Of a stretch of 64,000 nt of DNA, positions 10,561 through 22,300 are shown in pieces; within the stretch, counting starts at the first letter, position 1, and every line of letters begins with the position of its first letter. Made by a program: the position numbers and the translations under genes. A model generated the notes under the pieces. That model worked only from the letters and a program-made list of their open reading frames with translations, searched no databases and was not told the DNA's origin. The DNA is from Leguminivora glycinivorella (taxonomy: Eukaryota; Arthropoda; Insecta; Lepidoptera; Tortricidae), in contig NC_062993.1 in assembly GCF_023078275.1 (NCBI RefSeq), positions 8,679,252 to 8,743,251 on the forward strand, read 5' to 3'.

Positions 10561-10863
10561 ACATATTTAAAGTCACATACAGGTCGAACGCGATTAATTA
10601 ACATTATTTTTACCTTTTTTCCCAACGTTTCGGCCAGGTTGCACTGGCCGTGGTCGCGGAAGACTGACGTCCCAGCAAAATGTCACAGGAGATGTAAACA
10701 ACACAAAACTACCCGATATTAATTTATATAAATGTTCGGGGTAGACAAATAAATATAATCTACCCGCTTTTAGTTAATGTTTATTTCTCACCATGTTTAT
10801 TTTAAAGGTAAAAATAATGTTAATTAATCGCGTTCGACCTGTATGTGACTTTAAATATATGTT
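10561..10863. mobile_element. Foldback MITE, ~300 bp
   Basis: The left arm AAAGTCACATACAGGTCGAA continues for about 50 bp and is mirrored at 10800-10860. The interior holds CGTTTCGGCCAGGTTGCACT, a motif I recall from many lepidopteran repeats. Confidence 0.75.
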
Positions 10864-11073
10864 TAATGATTTCTTATCAAGTGCTAAAATATAAAGTTTC
10901 ATGGTTTTATCTTTTAAAATTAAGAAATCCCATACAAACTTTCAACCTCTTTTTCAACCCCTTCATCCCTTTTTTTCGAAATAAAAAGTATCCTATGTTC
11001 TGTCTCAGGGTCTAAAGATTGTCTGTTCCAAATTTCATCAAAATCGGTTGCGTGGTTTAAGCGGGAAAGCGTA

Positions 11074-11077
<4 letters not shown>

Positions 11078-11133
<56 letters not shown>
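11078..11133 (+). repeat. (ACAG)n microsatellite, ~14 units
   Basis: An uninterrupted ACAG run lies inside the 3' end of the RTE/SINE-type element. Confidence 0.9.
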
Positions 11134-11134
<1 letters not shown>

Positions 11135-11165
11135 GTTACTTTCGCATTTATAATATTAGTATGGA

Positions 11166-12212
11166 TGGATAGTATGGATTGGCTTTTGCGAGAGACTTTC
11201 ATGCGCATAAGGTACCTATTACTTGTAATCTTAGTAAAAGCTAGGGTACCTTAACGACGCGCGTGCACCCAATATACTCAAACTCTCAACATCATCTAAT
11301 CCTGCACAGCAATTTTAAAGTGCGAATAGACAGAACTCACGCTTTTCAGATAATACCTGGTACCTGTTTCCCGGTGATCTTCTAACATGTCTAACTAATT
11401 TCAAACACATTCATAGTATGTTTATACTTATGTATAAATCTAGTCTTCGAACTAATTCTTGGGATTAGTTCCTAAGCGGACCCCGGGATCCTGACTTGCA
11501 GGCATAATCCAAGAAACAGCTAAATTTAACAACAACGAATTTAGGCAAATACTCACGTAGTCAGTATATAAATGGTGTCATTCAAGATGACCACAGACTT
11601 GCCTTTAAATTATTGAACATACTAGGCAAAGCACGTGTCTTCGTGAATGAAACGATCTATACAAGGGCAACCCTGGGTCTCTATGGAAGAAAACAAAGGC
11701 GTGAGACTCAATAAAATATTTATAATTGGTTTAAAATGTACAGAATAGACAAAATATTATAAGAAGCGTTGTATTTACAAACTTGTCACATTAGAAATTA
11801 TAATATAAGTAATCTAGCAAAACTAGGCGATTCGAACCACTTTTTAACATTTCATTGAATGACAAAGAACATCATAGTGAAATTAGGAAAGTAAATCAAT
11901 TGTATCTGTTAGGTATCACTTTTGAGACCAATTAGTACACACTTAGATACAATATCTTTCATTTGATCTACTCCCCTTCTTTTACTACGGGCGGTGAAAT
12001 GGTCGAAAGTTGCATCATAAATTATTTCATTAAGATATAACGCATTAAAATACTCTACTGACTTGACTGTTACATCAAATAAGAACAAAAACCCACCTAC
12101 AAGATACAAGCTAACTTGTAATTTGGTAAAGAGTATTACATACATGTATCGTACGTTTCCATGCTTGTTCAATTTTAGAAGGAACTTACTTCTTGAGTCA
12201 CAGTGTCACTTG
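11166..12212. other. AT-rich spacer with one doubtful open frame
   Basis: A minus-strand frame of about 104 codons (12215 region to 11909), with ARSKRRGVDQMKDIVSKC near its end, has no clear start context or splice site. I do not call it a gene. Nothing else is supported. Confidence 0.3.
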
Positions 12213-12353
12213 TACAGTCAACCAATTTGAACCCTAGGTCACTGTAGAACTATGTCATAGTGACGTTATAAATCAGGTTGTAAGAAATCTCTTACTGCTT
12301 TTTATTTTGACATGGTTGTAGAGTGGCCTAGGGTTCTAATTGGTTGACTGTAC
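12213..12353. mobile_element. MITE, TGTCAACCAATT family, copy 3
   Basis: Complete copy bounded by TACAGTCAACCAATT and AATTGGTTGACTGTA. The interior ACTATGTCATAGTGACGTTA is shared with the 22583 copy. Confidence 0.8.
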
Positions 12354-12440
12354 AGTCGTCATCAGATATATCGGACCACCAGAGGTGCTCATAATATGTG
12401 AACACGCCTCTATTGTCAAGGCGATAAGGTGCGCGATCAG
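12354..12440. repeat. Repeat half, CATCAGATATATCGGA family
   Basis: CATCAGATATATCGGACCAC then GAACACGCCTCTATTGTCAA. A related half, with TATCAGATATACGGCAGCGG and GAACACGCTGCTATTGTC, lies at 56844-56925. Probably one arm of a foldback element. Confidence 0.5.
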
Positions 12441-14012
12441 GCAGGCAAGAACGATCGAGTGATGAACGTTATAACGTCAAACCGTTTTTGCACTATTTGT
12501 AAGTGCGATAGGGACGCACAAATGCGATAAAGTTTATCACACTAGTGTGCTGCGCCCGCAGATTCTTCTGATGGCGGCAGTACTACCTATTAGAATGCGC
12601 TCATACGACGATGTCCCTTTTCTTGTACAGGTCCATCATTATCAGCTGTCAAATTCTAAGCACCAATACTCCTATGGCGTTATTCATAAACTCTTTTTAA
12701 GGGCATTTTTAGAATTTAGGTCCCCTCCAATTAGCAAAAGTTGTTAACAAAAATTAACTCTCTGTCAGTTTTGGGACGACAATGAAGCATAAAATCTGTC
12801 TAAAAATTTACTTTTTTCACATTATGAATGTAGATTCTCGCTTAAAGTTTATGTAATTAACACAAAAACTTTTATTGAAATTTCATGCTTAATTATCGTC
12901 ACAAAACTGACAGTGAGTAATTTTTTTAACAACTTTCGCTAATTGGGGGGTCCCAAATTCTGAAAATGCCCTTAAACCTGAATTAGCTAATAAACGTTTA
13001 CACATACAATACAGTCAAAACTTTTGGTAAGTCTTAGAGTGTCAAGCATGGAAATTCACTTCCGAGTATATCGTATCATACAAAAGCTACCCGATTGGCA
13101 AGATTGTAGGTATTAACAGGTTTCTAATAATTACATACTACAGTTTATAATTGATTTTAGACGTTTAATAAAACAGAAATGTGTGTCTCTACATCAGTAT
13201 GTTTTTATCAATTTCTAGCTACATAGCACCTAAGAGGAGGTCATATTTATTTTAGATTCTATTTGAATTTTTGGGATATGTCAAGTTCAATATTTTGACC
13301 AACTAGCATTTTATATACAGAAATAAAACCCAAAAACATAGTCTTCGATTTAAGAAATAATTATAAGAGAAAAGTACGCTATTAAATATTTACAAGTACA
13401 TTACACATTAAAAAGTATTTAATAGGCAGTAAATCATTAAACAAAGTTATTTTTGCTTGGAATAATAGATGAAAAATCTATTTACTATATTTTCTATTTC
13501 ATTCAAGATCTAATTAAAACGAAAAAATATTTATTCAATTTAAAGTATAAACGATCTAATTTACATTTAAGTAATTTACGTAACTAAAAGTTACCGCAAA
13601 ATGCGTTTTAATACTTTTAATTCATTGAAAAGAGAAAAAAACATTTATTGAATTTTTCATGTAGAATATCATCAATTTACATACAATAAGATCTCAAATA
13701 AAATAGTTATGTAATAAACTATGTACATTTTGTACATAACCTGCCCTACTTCGATTCATTGCAAGGCACTCAATCGTATATATCCAGGACTTTGTATCAC
13801 CATATATATCTAAGCGGAACATTTAACCTGTCTCAATCTATTTAATTTATATCTATGTTTGGTTTATTGCAATAATTCTAACACATTGGACATTGGTCTA
13901 ATAATAATCATGGTTATCGTTAATAAGAATTTACTGTGCGACGTAAATGGTAGAAATGTGCCCACATTCTTTCTAATTGTCAGTTTTTTTATGAAAAAAA
14001 AAACGCTTAAAA
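12441..14012. other. AT-rich spacer, no gene seen
   Basis: There is no splice-bounded exon or recognisable repeat boundary. It lies downstream of the MARCH5 stop and could contain the far end of a long 3' UTR, but that cannot be shown. Confidence 0.35.
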
Positions 14013-14222
14013 ATGGCAAAAATAATTGTACGGAAAATCTCTAGTTCCATTATTTTTATTTTATTTCTATTTTCATTGCACTGCACATCGTTTGCTGCTG
14101 CTGAACAAATAAATTCCCGATTCAGGTGTAACAAAAATTTGGCTGCTTTTCACGAAATCTTGCAAGTATGCAAAGCACGAAAAAATTTCGTTAATTCGTA
14201 CATTGGTCAATGTACGAATTAA
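14013..14222 (+). CDS. Candidate small secreted peptide (69 aa, uncertain)
   Basis: ATG at 14013 opens 69 codons. Residues 1-30 look like a classical signal peptide: a basic start (MAKIIVRK), a hydrophobic core (SSSIIFILFLFSLHC) and a small-residue cleavage region (FAAA before EQ). The remaining ~39 residues hold three cysteines spaced by 13 and 13 residues. A possible GTATGC donor follows codon 50, so this could be a first exon instead. The frame runs into a perfect hairpin (14184-14229), which argues that its end is accidental. No family recognised. Confidence 0.25.
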   Translation: MAKIIVRKISSSIIFILFLFSLHCTSFAAAEQINSRFRCNKNLAAFHEILQVCKARKNFVNSYIGQCTN

Positions 14223-14229
14223 CGAAATT
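14184..14229. repeat. Perfect 22-bp inverted repeat with 2-nt loop
   Basis: AATTTCGTTAATTCGTACAT plus TG, a GT spacer, then the exact inverse. Perfect arms this tight usually mean a recent palindromic element or a replication-slippage product. Confidence 0.85.
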
Positions 14230-14453
14230 GTCTTGTCACGTTCCTATCCAATACCGCTGTGCGAGAGACACAAATATCATTACGCGCGTGCGACAGAGAT
14301 AGGAACAGTCGGGTCAATGGACGACATTCTTAATGAGTGAGTGATCGTAGACCTTATTATATTGAAATAAGTTTTGATAACTCGAAAACATTAAAACAAA
14401 ATCGTAAATTTTAATAACAAGACTACCGTGAGACACTTACATATTATACATGT

Positions 14454-14541
14454 AAAATCGTCGAAGATCTGCATCGCGCGAGCTCAATGAAAATGCTCCT
14501 CGTTACGGAGCTAAACATGTCGAGGGATCTTCGACAATTTT
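14454..14541. repeat. Foldback, AAAATCGTCGAAGATC arms
   Basis: AAAATCGTCGAAGATC is mirrored by GATCTTCGACAATTTT with one mismatch, about 55 nt apart, with GCTCCTCGTTACGGAGC forming an inner hairpin. Confidence 0.6.
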
Positions 14542-14689
14542 AAGTGACTGACCAGATTTTACATATTTAGTAAAATAGTAAATATAGCTGTTTAGCTATA
14601 GTTTGGCATATCGACTTAAGTGAGTCAAACAGCACAAAATTACCATCCACATATTAAAAGCAACTGGACATCTAGCAATTTCAGGGTTC

Positions 14690-14760
14690 CCTACCTCAAA
14701 ATGGAAAAACGGAACCCCTATAGGATCACTCGTGCGTCTGTCTGTCCGTCTGTTTTTATT
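14690..14760 (+). repeat. Fragment of an AGGGTTCC-type element
   Basis: AGGGTTCCCTACCTCAAAAT followed by CGGAACCCCTATAGG and GTCTGTCTGTCCGTCTG has the same start layout as the 42.7-44.9 kb family, but diverged. Confidence 0.5.
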
Positions 14761-15276
14761 ATATAGACGCATATGTGCTACTAGCCTAAACAATTTATAA
14801 AATGCCACACTTCAGACACTTACTCTCAAAAATTTATATCAACCAACAATTTATCCTTTATAACTGACTTTTTACAATTATTCTTGATAACCTTAAAATT
14901 ACAAAAAAGATATTTTTTTATTGGCAACTTGCATGACAGAGTGGCGCTGATGCCATAACTACACGTCATCTTATGGGCATGTCCAACATTAATGCTAGCG
15001 GCGGCCGTTGGAACTAATTTGACACTACAATTTAATATGGATACGCCGACAAAATGGGGGCAGCGCCAGCCGTGCTAGCGAATTGCCACTTCATACTAAC
15101 ACGTTATTTGTTTATATAAGTTTGGTATAAAATTAAAGTCACTCCATGGGTTAGTTATGTTTTATGTTACTAAATAATCCTGTAGTTAGCGTCATTTATA
15201 AGAATTTTGACCCAAGAAATAGTTTTTAATTGGAACATTTGGAACTCACTTTATGAGTAGTCATAAGGAATAAAGG

Positions 15277-15733
15277 CATCGGAGTTTTTATAGCAAGGTA
15301 TCACGTTAGCGAGATATACAGTATGAATAACTAATATAGACTCCATACCTTCCTAAAGCCCCACATCCACGGTACGATTCATCGCTTCGACCGATCGGAC
15401 AGATATCGTGAACAATCGGTCGCATCAAAAGCGCCAGGCGATCGTAAACGATCCCTCCCACCCCGCCCCCGTTACTCACACGAGACGGAATAATAAAATC
15501 AGTAGGTAAGTATGAGACAAAAATAGAATCGGTGGTCGCAAGGAGCCACACACTTTCGATCGCACGGGATTTTGTTGCGATTTGCGTTATCGTATGCGAT
15601 CAAGTAAATCGTTAACGATGTTGACATACACTGTCGATCGGTCGTTTCGATTAAACTGTTGCGACGGATCGTACAGATATATCTACCGTGAACAGGGGGC
15701 TTAACGTTTAAATGTGCGATAAAAACTCCGATG
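15277..15733. mobile_element. TIR element with CATCGGAGTTTTTAT ends
   Basis: CATCGGAGTTTTTATAGC at the left is mirrored by GATAAAAACTCCGATG at the right. The interior is unusually rich in CGATCG-like words (GATCGG, CGATCG, ATCGTT) and carries no gene. No clear target duplication. Confidence 0.65.
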
Positions 15734-16015
15734 GTGAGTCAAAAACGACCCAAACTACATAGATGGGTTTAAGATATAGACAAAATATTGCGTGTTCAAG
15801 ACACCTAATCGTCTTAGCATTATCAAAGATCTAGCGTACACTAGTTCATCGGGGATAACACCGTCTATAACTTAGTACGAAAAGTACTCATAAAACGCTA
15901 TACTCTCGGCGCTTTAACATTTTCAATAAATCTACGCACTTACAAATACGGTTCCGAGATCTAAACCATATAAAAGAGGTATCATAAATGAACTCATCAT
16001 ATACTAAATTATATT

Positions 16016-16388
16016 TTATATAACCTGTTCTGACTCGTCCCTCGAAGTTGATACTGTGTCTCCGCTAGGTGCCGTTGTGATCATCCTGTACAGTTTTAAA
16101 TTCGTTTCTGTGTAATCTAAGATTTTTCTGCTAGAGTGCCTGATGTATAACATCTGTTTGTGGTAGATTTTGAGAGCGCCTTTGATAGTTATATAAGTCA
16201 AACCTCCTAGTATTGTTCTGTGGAGGTTGTTGTGTATAGATCGGAAGAATATTTTGCCGATGATGGTGGAAATGGTGGGTAAGAGGAGGGCGGAGCAAAA
16301 TATTCTGGTGGGGGAAAGGTGGGAGCCAGAATTTGCGTTGGCCGGGTTCGATGGGCCGGAAACGATGGCCCCTCGGTCGCCTTCCACG
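16016..16388 (-). CDS. Marchf5: MARCH5 exon 4: TM3, TM4 and C-terminus
   Basis: It starts after TTTTCTAATTCCAG, completes codon 206 as Asn, and encodes to residue 329. TM3 lies around TRIFCSALLLPTISTIIGKI and TM4 around HRTILGGLTYITIKGALKIY. The stop is at 16018-16016. Possible minus-strand AATAAA signals lie near 14922 and 14760. Confidence 0.95.
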
Positions 16389-19300
16389 CTGGAATTAGAA
16401 AAAGTTCATGTTAGTCAAATTTTGCAAAGCGAATGGAGTAAATGGGCCAATTTTTTTTCAAAGTTGTCCACCCCCACTTTTTTTGTAACATGGGTATTTT
16501 TTACGCGATTAATACTCAGGTCAAGAATCGAGAGGTCTTTTGATCCTGATAGGAGAAAAAAAATGTCCCAACATTTCCATACATTTTTCCGAACCTTCCA
16601 TTCCGTTACCGCCATACAAAATGTATGAAAAAAATGGTAAAGGAATGGGAAAAACCTTGGGACACATTTTTTCTCCTATTAGAATGGAAATAGCTCGCGA
16701 TTCTGAGTGGAAACCACATAAAAATTTCCAAATCAAAAAAAACGGGGTGGACAACTTTGAAAAAATGGCCCAAATATTGAGGCGTATCTTCAAAGAAAAA
16801 TTGTAGAATCTGTTCGGAAAGAGAATCGTGAAAATGTTATACATTCCTGTTAGGCCTTATACATTCTTTAACTCGCCTGTTTCCGAACTGAGTATTTACA
16901 TTGCATTTACTTCCATATCTCGGCACAGAATAAAAACTAATACTTTTATGATCATATGAAAATCAGTATGCCTCATTCACTTGGTGGCAAAATTATTTTC
17001 ACATGGCGTTTACACTTCTCTCCCCTACTATTACTATTTTTGAACTGGGATGAGTTCTGTGTAGACTCGGGCAAACCTTGACAGAGAGGGAGCTCATTTT
17101 TGATGACTCCTAAGCGGCCGACTATCGGTCACACACCCGAGTGACAGAGTAATATCTCTTCTAACAAACGTCACGCCGCACGGTGTGCACACAAGCGCAC
17201 CTCACGCACGCAACACATACAGGCGGAATTGGATTTTCGTGGATGCGTCAGTAGGGGCCGCGCTACGCGCTGTGTTGGCGTGTTGCGCGAAATTAAAAAT
17301 GATTGCGGAAACAACGTTCCTGTAGTGTTTATGGATGTATGGAATACTTGTGACAGACAGCACTATCACTTGGGAACTAGTCGCCATAGGCCCTTCGGGC
17401 ATAGACCTGTTAACAGACTATCCTACTCACTTCCCAAACGGCAGTATGTAGGACAGCGCCGGTATCTTGGCGCAGTACTTCCTCAGGAACAAGAGAACAG
17501 AGTCCTCCCAGTTGTACATCTTGGCGCTGATCAGCGTCACGGGTATCGTCGGCAGCAACACCAGCAGGACTAGGGGGTCGGCTGACTCCATCATCTCTAG
17601 GCCTTCGCGGTGACCGACCACCTGGAATGAGAAAAGAAGGGATTAATAAAAATTTTATAAAATAACCTAAGAGAGAAAGTACTAAGATGAAAGGGGAGGG
17701 CGTGACTGTAGTAGATTGTGTCACAAGAGAGCAAAATCGTATATTTATAGGGAAGGAAGAAAAGTGTACTTTTCTGTTCTAGTACAGTCACCGGAATATG
17801 TGATGATTTCTATACCTTGTCACATTACCGTCTTGTTTGAAATGTCATACGAAATTGTCAAACGATTAAAAACGACAAGGTACAGAAATCATCCCTTATC
17901 TTATTTATACCGGTGATGACTGTACACAGATTTTAACTTTGTTTCATACAGTTTATTAATAACTCACGGGATGGAGCAGCCTAGGATTACATTACTTCAG
18001 GACCAAATGATATTTATTACCTTCATGATTTCCAGATTTCTAAGATATCCTGGAAAAGCGCGATTAAGTCCCGTTTGCAATTTTAAATATGTGTAAAAAT
18101 CGTGAAAGTTTAAATCAGTGATCCTGGAAAAGATCTTTGACTTAAACTTAACTGAATTACCTAAAAGAAATACGTTGAGTGCAGTTCAGTCATTCAGCAG
18201 AATGTAATGATATTGTACCTACAGTTATCCTGGTAGGTACAGACTGACAAGCAAACACTTCAATTAACATTTCCATAATCGTGATTTTGTGTTTAATATT
18301 GTGGTTTACCGTTACCCACACTGAAATCTTTAGCGCGTACAATCATATTATAGCTATAGTGTCCTACGAGTGTTATGGTTTTATATTTTACTAGCTTTTG
18401 CCCGCGGCTTCGCTCGCGTTCAATTCGAAAATTGCGGTATGCTTCATACAAACTTCCACCCCCCATTCTATGAAAGTGGGGGGTTAAAAAGAGACAAAAA
18501 GTAGCCTATGTCACTCTCCATCCCTTCAACTATCTCCACTTAAAAAATCACGTCGTCGCTCCGTTTTGCCGTGAAAGACGGACAAACAAACAGACACACA
18601 CACTTTCCCATTTATAATATTAGTATGGATTTTTGTGTATAAAGTGTAGGAACATTCATAGCAGATTCCATGTCATGGAGCGGCCACGAAAATTTTCGGG
18701 ACAAAAAATTACAATTTTGTGCGGCCCTTTGAATTTCACGAAGATCTGGACCCGTCTCTCCCCTCTTTATTATTGTACTTTTTTCGACTCCCGTAGTGTT
18801 ATTCGTCATTTACAGTGTTGTGCATAGATTTTTAAAACCCTACATAAAAGATGGCAGCTGGGGCCCGGCGCCCCGCGCACCCACTCATACGATAAAGCTC
18901 TTAAAGCATTGTTAGGAAGCCTTTAATGGATATAGCGGGGACGCGCGGGGCGCCGGGGGCTGGCGGCGGCGCGGAGGAGTGCGAGCGACAGGGTGAGTAC
19001 AGGAGCAAAGGGGAGGCCGACGCGTCAAAATACAGGAAACAGTGCGAATTTCACGAAAGTTATTCTAGAAAACTATTGAAACGAAGTCCATGGTCGTAGA
19101 AAAAGTATTATATGCAACGGTGTTTAACTGAGTCAACAAATACTCGTGGCGTCTTTATTGACAATTTTCGGCTTCGCCTCAAATGGTTACTCACGCAGTC
19201 ACGCCACTCGCCGTTTATGACCTCACTTAAACGCCAGTTGCATAAAATACTATAAAACGTCACGTAAATTTATAGAAGTACCAAACACATGTGTATAAAT

Positions 19301-22300
19301 TATTTGATTCAGTAATAGGTATTCTACAACTATGTTGGCGAGGCATGGGTACAAAATACTGCAGTACACGTGTTTTTTAAGAGGTGCAATTAAGGTGAGC
19401 CGTAGGTAATACGAAAACAATATAACCTTTTTTTTTGAAGGTTTATTTTACTTCTATAATTTAGCAACTTAAAAAATAACATTGTATAATATGAATATGA
19501 ATTTGACGACCGGTCTGGCCTAGCGCGTAATGACCCTGTCTGCTACGCCGCGGTCCCGGGTTCGAATCCCGTTGAAGGCATTTATTTGTGCGATGAGCAC
19601 AGATATTTGTTCCTGAGTCATGGATGTTTTCTATGTACAAAAGTATTTGTATCCATACTAATATTATAAATGAGAAAATGTGTGTGTCTCTGTCTGTTTG
19701 TTTGTCCGTCTTTCACGTTGAAACGGAGCGAAGAATTGACGTGATCTTTTAAGTGGAGATAGTTGAAGGGGCGGAAAGTGACATAGGCTCTCTTTCTAAC
19801 GCGAGCAAAGCCGCATGCAAAAGCTAGTTGTATAATATATGGTTTTCATGCTACATACTACCCACCCGCACAATTTCTTTATTTCTAATAAGATTATACC
19901 TATACCTGATGGGATACCCCTCAAGAACGCTAAGATTCCACTTTTTGAACCACTAAGCTACGCTCGCGACTCAATTATGGAATTTTACGCTTAAAAATGT
20001 TAATGTAATACAGTGACAATGCTGCTTGCAACATTGTTGCTCCTAATCCCTATCCCATCAATCTTCTTCGATAATTCGACAAAACCAGCACTTATCGAAA
20101 CAAGTAGACAGCATCAGGAAAATATATAAATGCTCTAATAATCCACAGAACAGTCTACCGTGTGACAAACTCGTTACAATGTATGAAGTTTCAATTGCTA
20201 AGACAAAGGAGAACAAAAACTGATGAGATAAGTACCCATTAATCTAAGCATAAAACCTAATGAAGGAAAATCACATACGTTGGTACAGTCAGCTGCAGAG
20301 AAAAGTAGACCCCCCTGCATACAAATTTGTATGCAAGGGGGTTTACTTTTCTCTGCAACTGACTTTACATTGAGCTGCAAAAGTACATGGCAAATTCCCA
20401 ATTTTGCAGCGCACTGTACATGACATGATGGTTCCTGAAACTCTACCATGCCTTTTTGACGTTAGGATACGAAAAACGTCACTGAAAATCACATTGTATG
20501 GTGAAAATTAACATCAGCATCCCCAAACGGTTACCACCGAAGATCAGTCAAAATGAGCGACAATACGAATATATGTATAGTAAATATTATATCGTTAATG
20601 ATCTTCGGTACCGATCGTTTGAAGAACGGTATACATCACTAATCACAACAGGCAGCATTAATATATCATTAGTATTATTACATAGTCGTTTTGTAATAAA
20701 ACAGAGATACAGGGAAGAGTCAGACTAATATCTCGACTGTTGGTTCAGGGGTCAGACGCAGGAGGCGAGTCTTGGACACATCGTGGATAGTCCGGCGGTT
20801 CCTCTCTCGCGGTTCCACGACCCTTGTCACTGGCAGGTTGAGTTGAGCCATGTCGCTCTTAGGTTAAGTTTTTTTAAATGCGTTCATATGTTTATTAGTT
20901 TTGTATTTTACTTAACCTAACCTAAATAAATAAACATTATTTCTTGTGTACTAATCGTTTAATTTATTATTATTACACGTTATCTGAATGCCTGCGTTTT
21001 CTGTGCTAAATCTGACAGACTCATCGATAATAATGCATAACGAGGGCTTTGTCCTATGCGTTGATAAAAATAAGTATAACGGTTTCACACATTGGCATTG
21101 TCTGCATGGTATCGTTTTGTATTAAAGAATAATCAGCATGAGATGAGTCACAGAAAATGTAATAACAACTCAAACCATAATAAACATCGGAAATATCCGC
21201 GTCTATCCTACAGTTTACAAACTAGTGAAATCTGGACTCCATTACTAGCTTGCGAAAGATCCCAAAAAAAATCTGTAACATTGTCCAGAAAGACGGGCAT
21301 AACCTCGGACGACAAATGATTACTGGGAAGATCGATTTGATGGAAAGAGACAGAGAGATCATAGTCTAGCCGGGTGGGGTGGTCCAACCAAACCCGATCG
21401 ATTTTAGAAACAAGATTCTCTTTATGACCACAAAGACAGAGATCAGATACGCATGGAGGAGCATCATCAATTCGAAATTGATTTATCAAACGGGGGCATC
21501 ACGACCCTCTCATCATCATCCTCCTTGCGTTATCCCGGCATTTGCCACTGCTCGTGGGAGCCGGGTCCGCTTTGACAACTTGGGGGGCAAGGTTTCCTCC
21601 AAGGTATTTTTATGGGATAGGAGGCAAACGAGCAGACAGGAAACACCAGAAAGTTTGGAGGTGTGTTAGGGGCCTTTGAGATAGGCGTGCGCTCTTTTCT
21701 TGAAGGTTTGAAGGTGTCATTGGTATGAAAATTCCACAGACGACAGTTCATTCCGCAGTTTAGCTGCGCGAGGCAGGAAGTTTCTGGAGAATTTCACAGT
21801 TAAGGACTGCCAGCCACTAAGTATCTACCGTAATATTTAAAGAACTTAATGCAACATAATATAACAGGGACTTTGCTCCATGCCTGATAAACCTAATCAC
21901 CGTTTCAATTACTGGATTAATTAGCGAGTTATCTGCAGGTGTCGTATTCTGGGTCAAAGGATAATCCACTGAGTCTGAGTCATGCACAGTTACGGCCGAT
22001 AACGGTCGACGATGCTGTGTTTGAGAGCAATTATCACCTAGTTATGTACATTATGTGACATACTGGAGAATCTTGAGAGTACTTGTACTATTATATATTC
22101 TGTGCTACTGATAAAGAACCGTCTATTTGGGAGGAATAATATCATAATATTATTTCGTTCCATATTTCTACCGAGTCTTCGGATACTTTTTAAGCTGCCA
22201 ATAGTGTCTTCTAATGTACATGTCCAACTTGAAGAATGGCTGTCGATCGATACCTAGTAATACCTACATAAACTTTCTGTTTTGCCTGAGCAAGCAAAGA

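Larger units (their letters stand above)
10009..11165 (+). repeat. RTE/SINE-type element with nested insertions
   Basis: It begins CTAGCTTTTACCCGCGGC and ends with CAAATTTCATCAAAATCGGT, an ACAG array, and TTATAATATTAGTATGGAT. The 3' part is the sequence I associate with lepidopteran RTE-derived elements. A minisatellite (10424-10515) and a foldback MITE (10561-10863) sit inside it. Confidence 0.6.

Noticed and set aside
10424..11133. CRISPR-like array
   Set aside because: The hexamer and ACAG runs are simple repeats without unique spacers, and the genome is eukaryotic.
11909..12215. Minus-strand open frame of about 104 codons
   Set aside because: Plausible residue mix near its end, but no start, acceptor or family. 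Similar frames arise by chance in AT-rich sequence.
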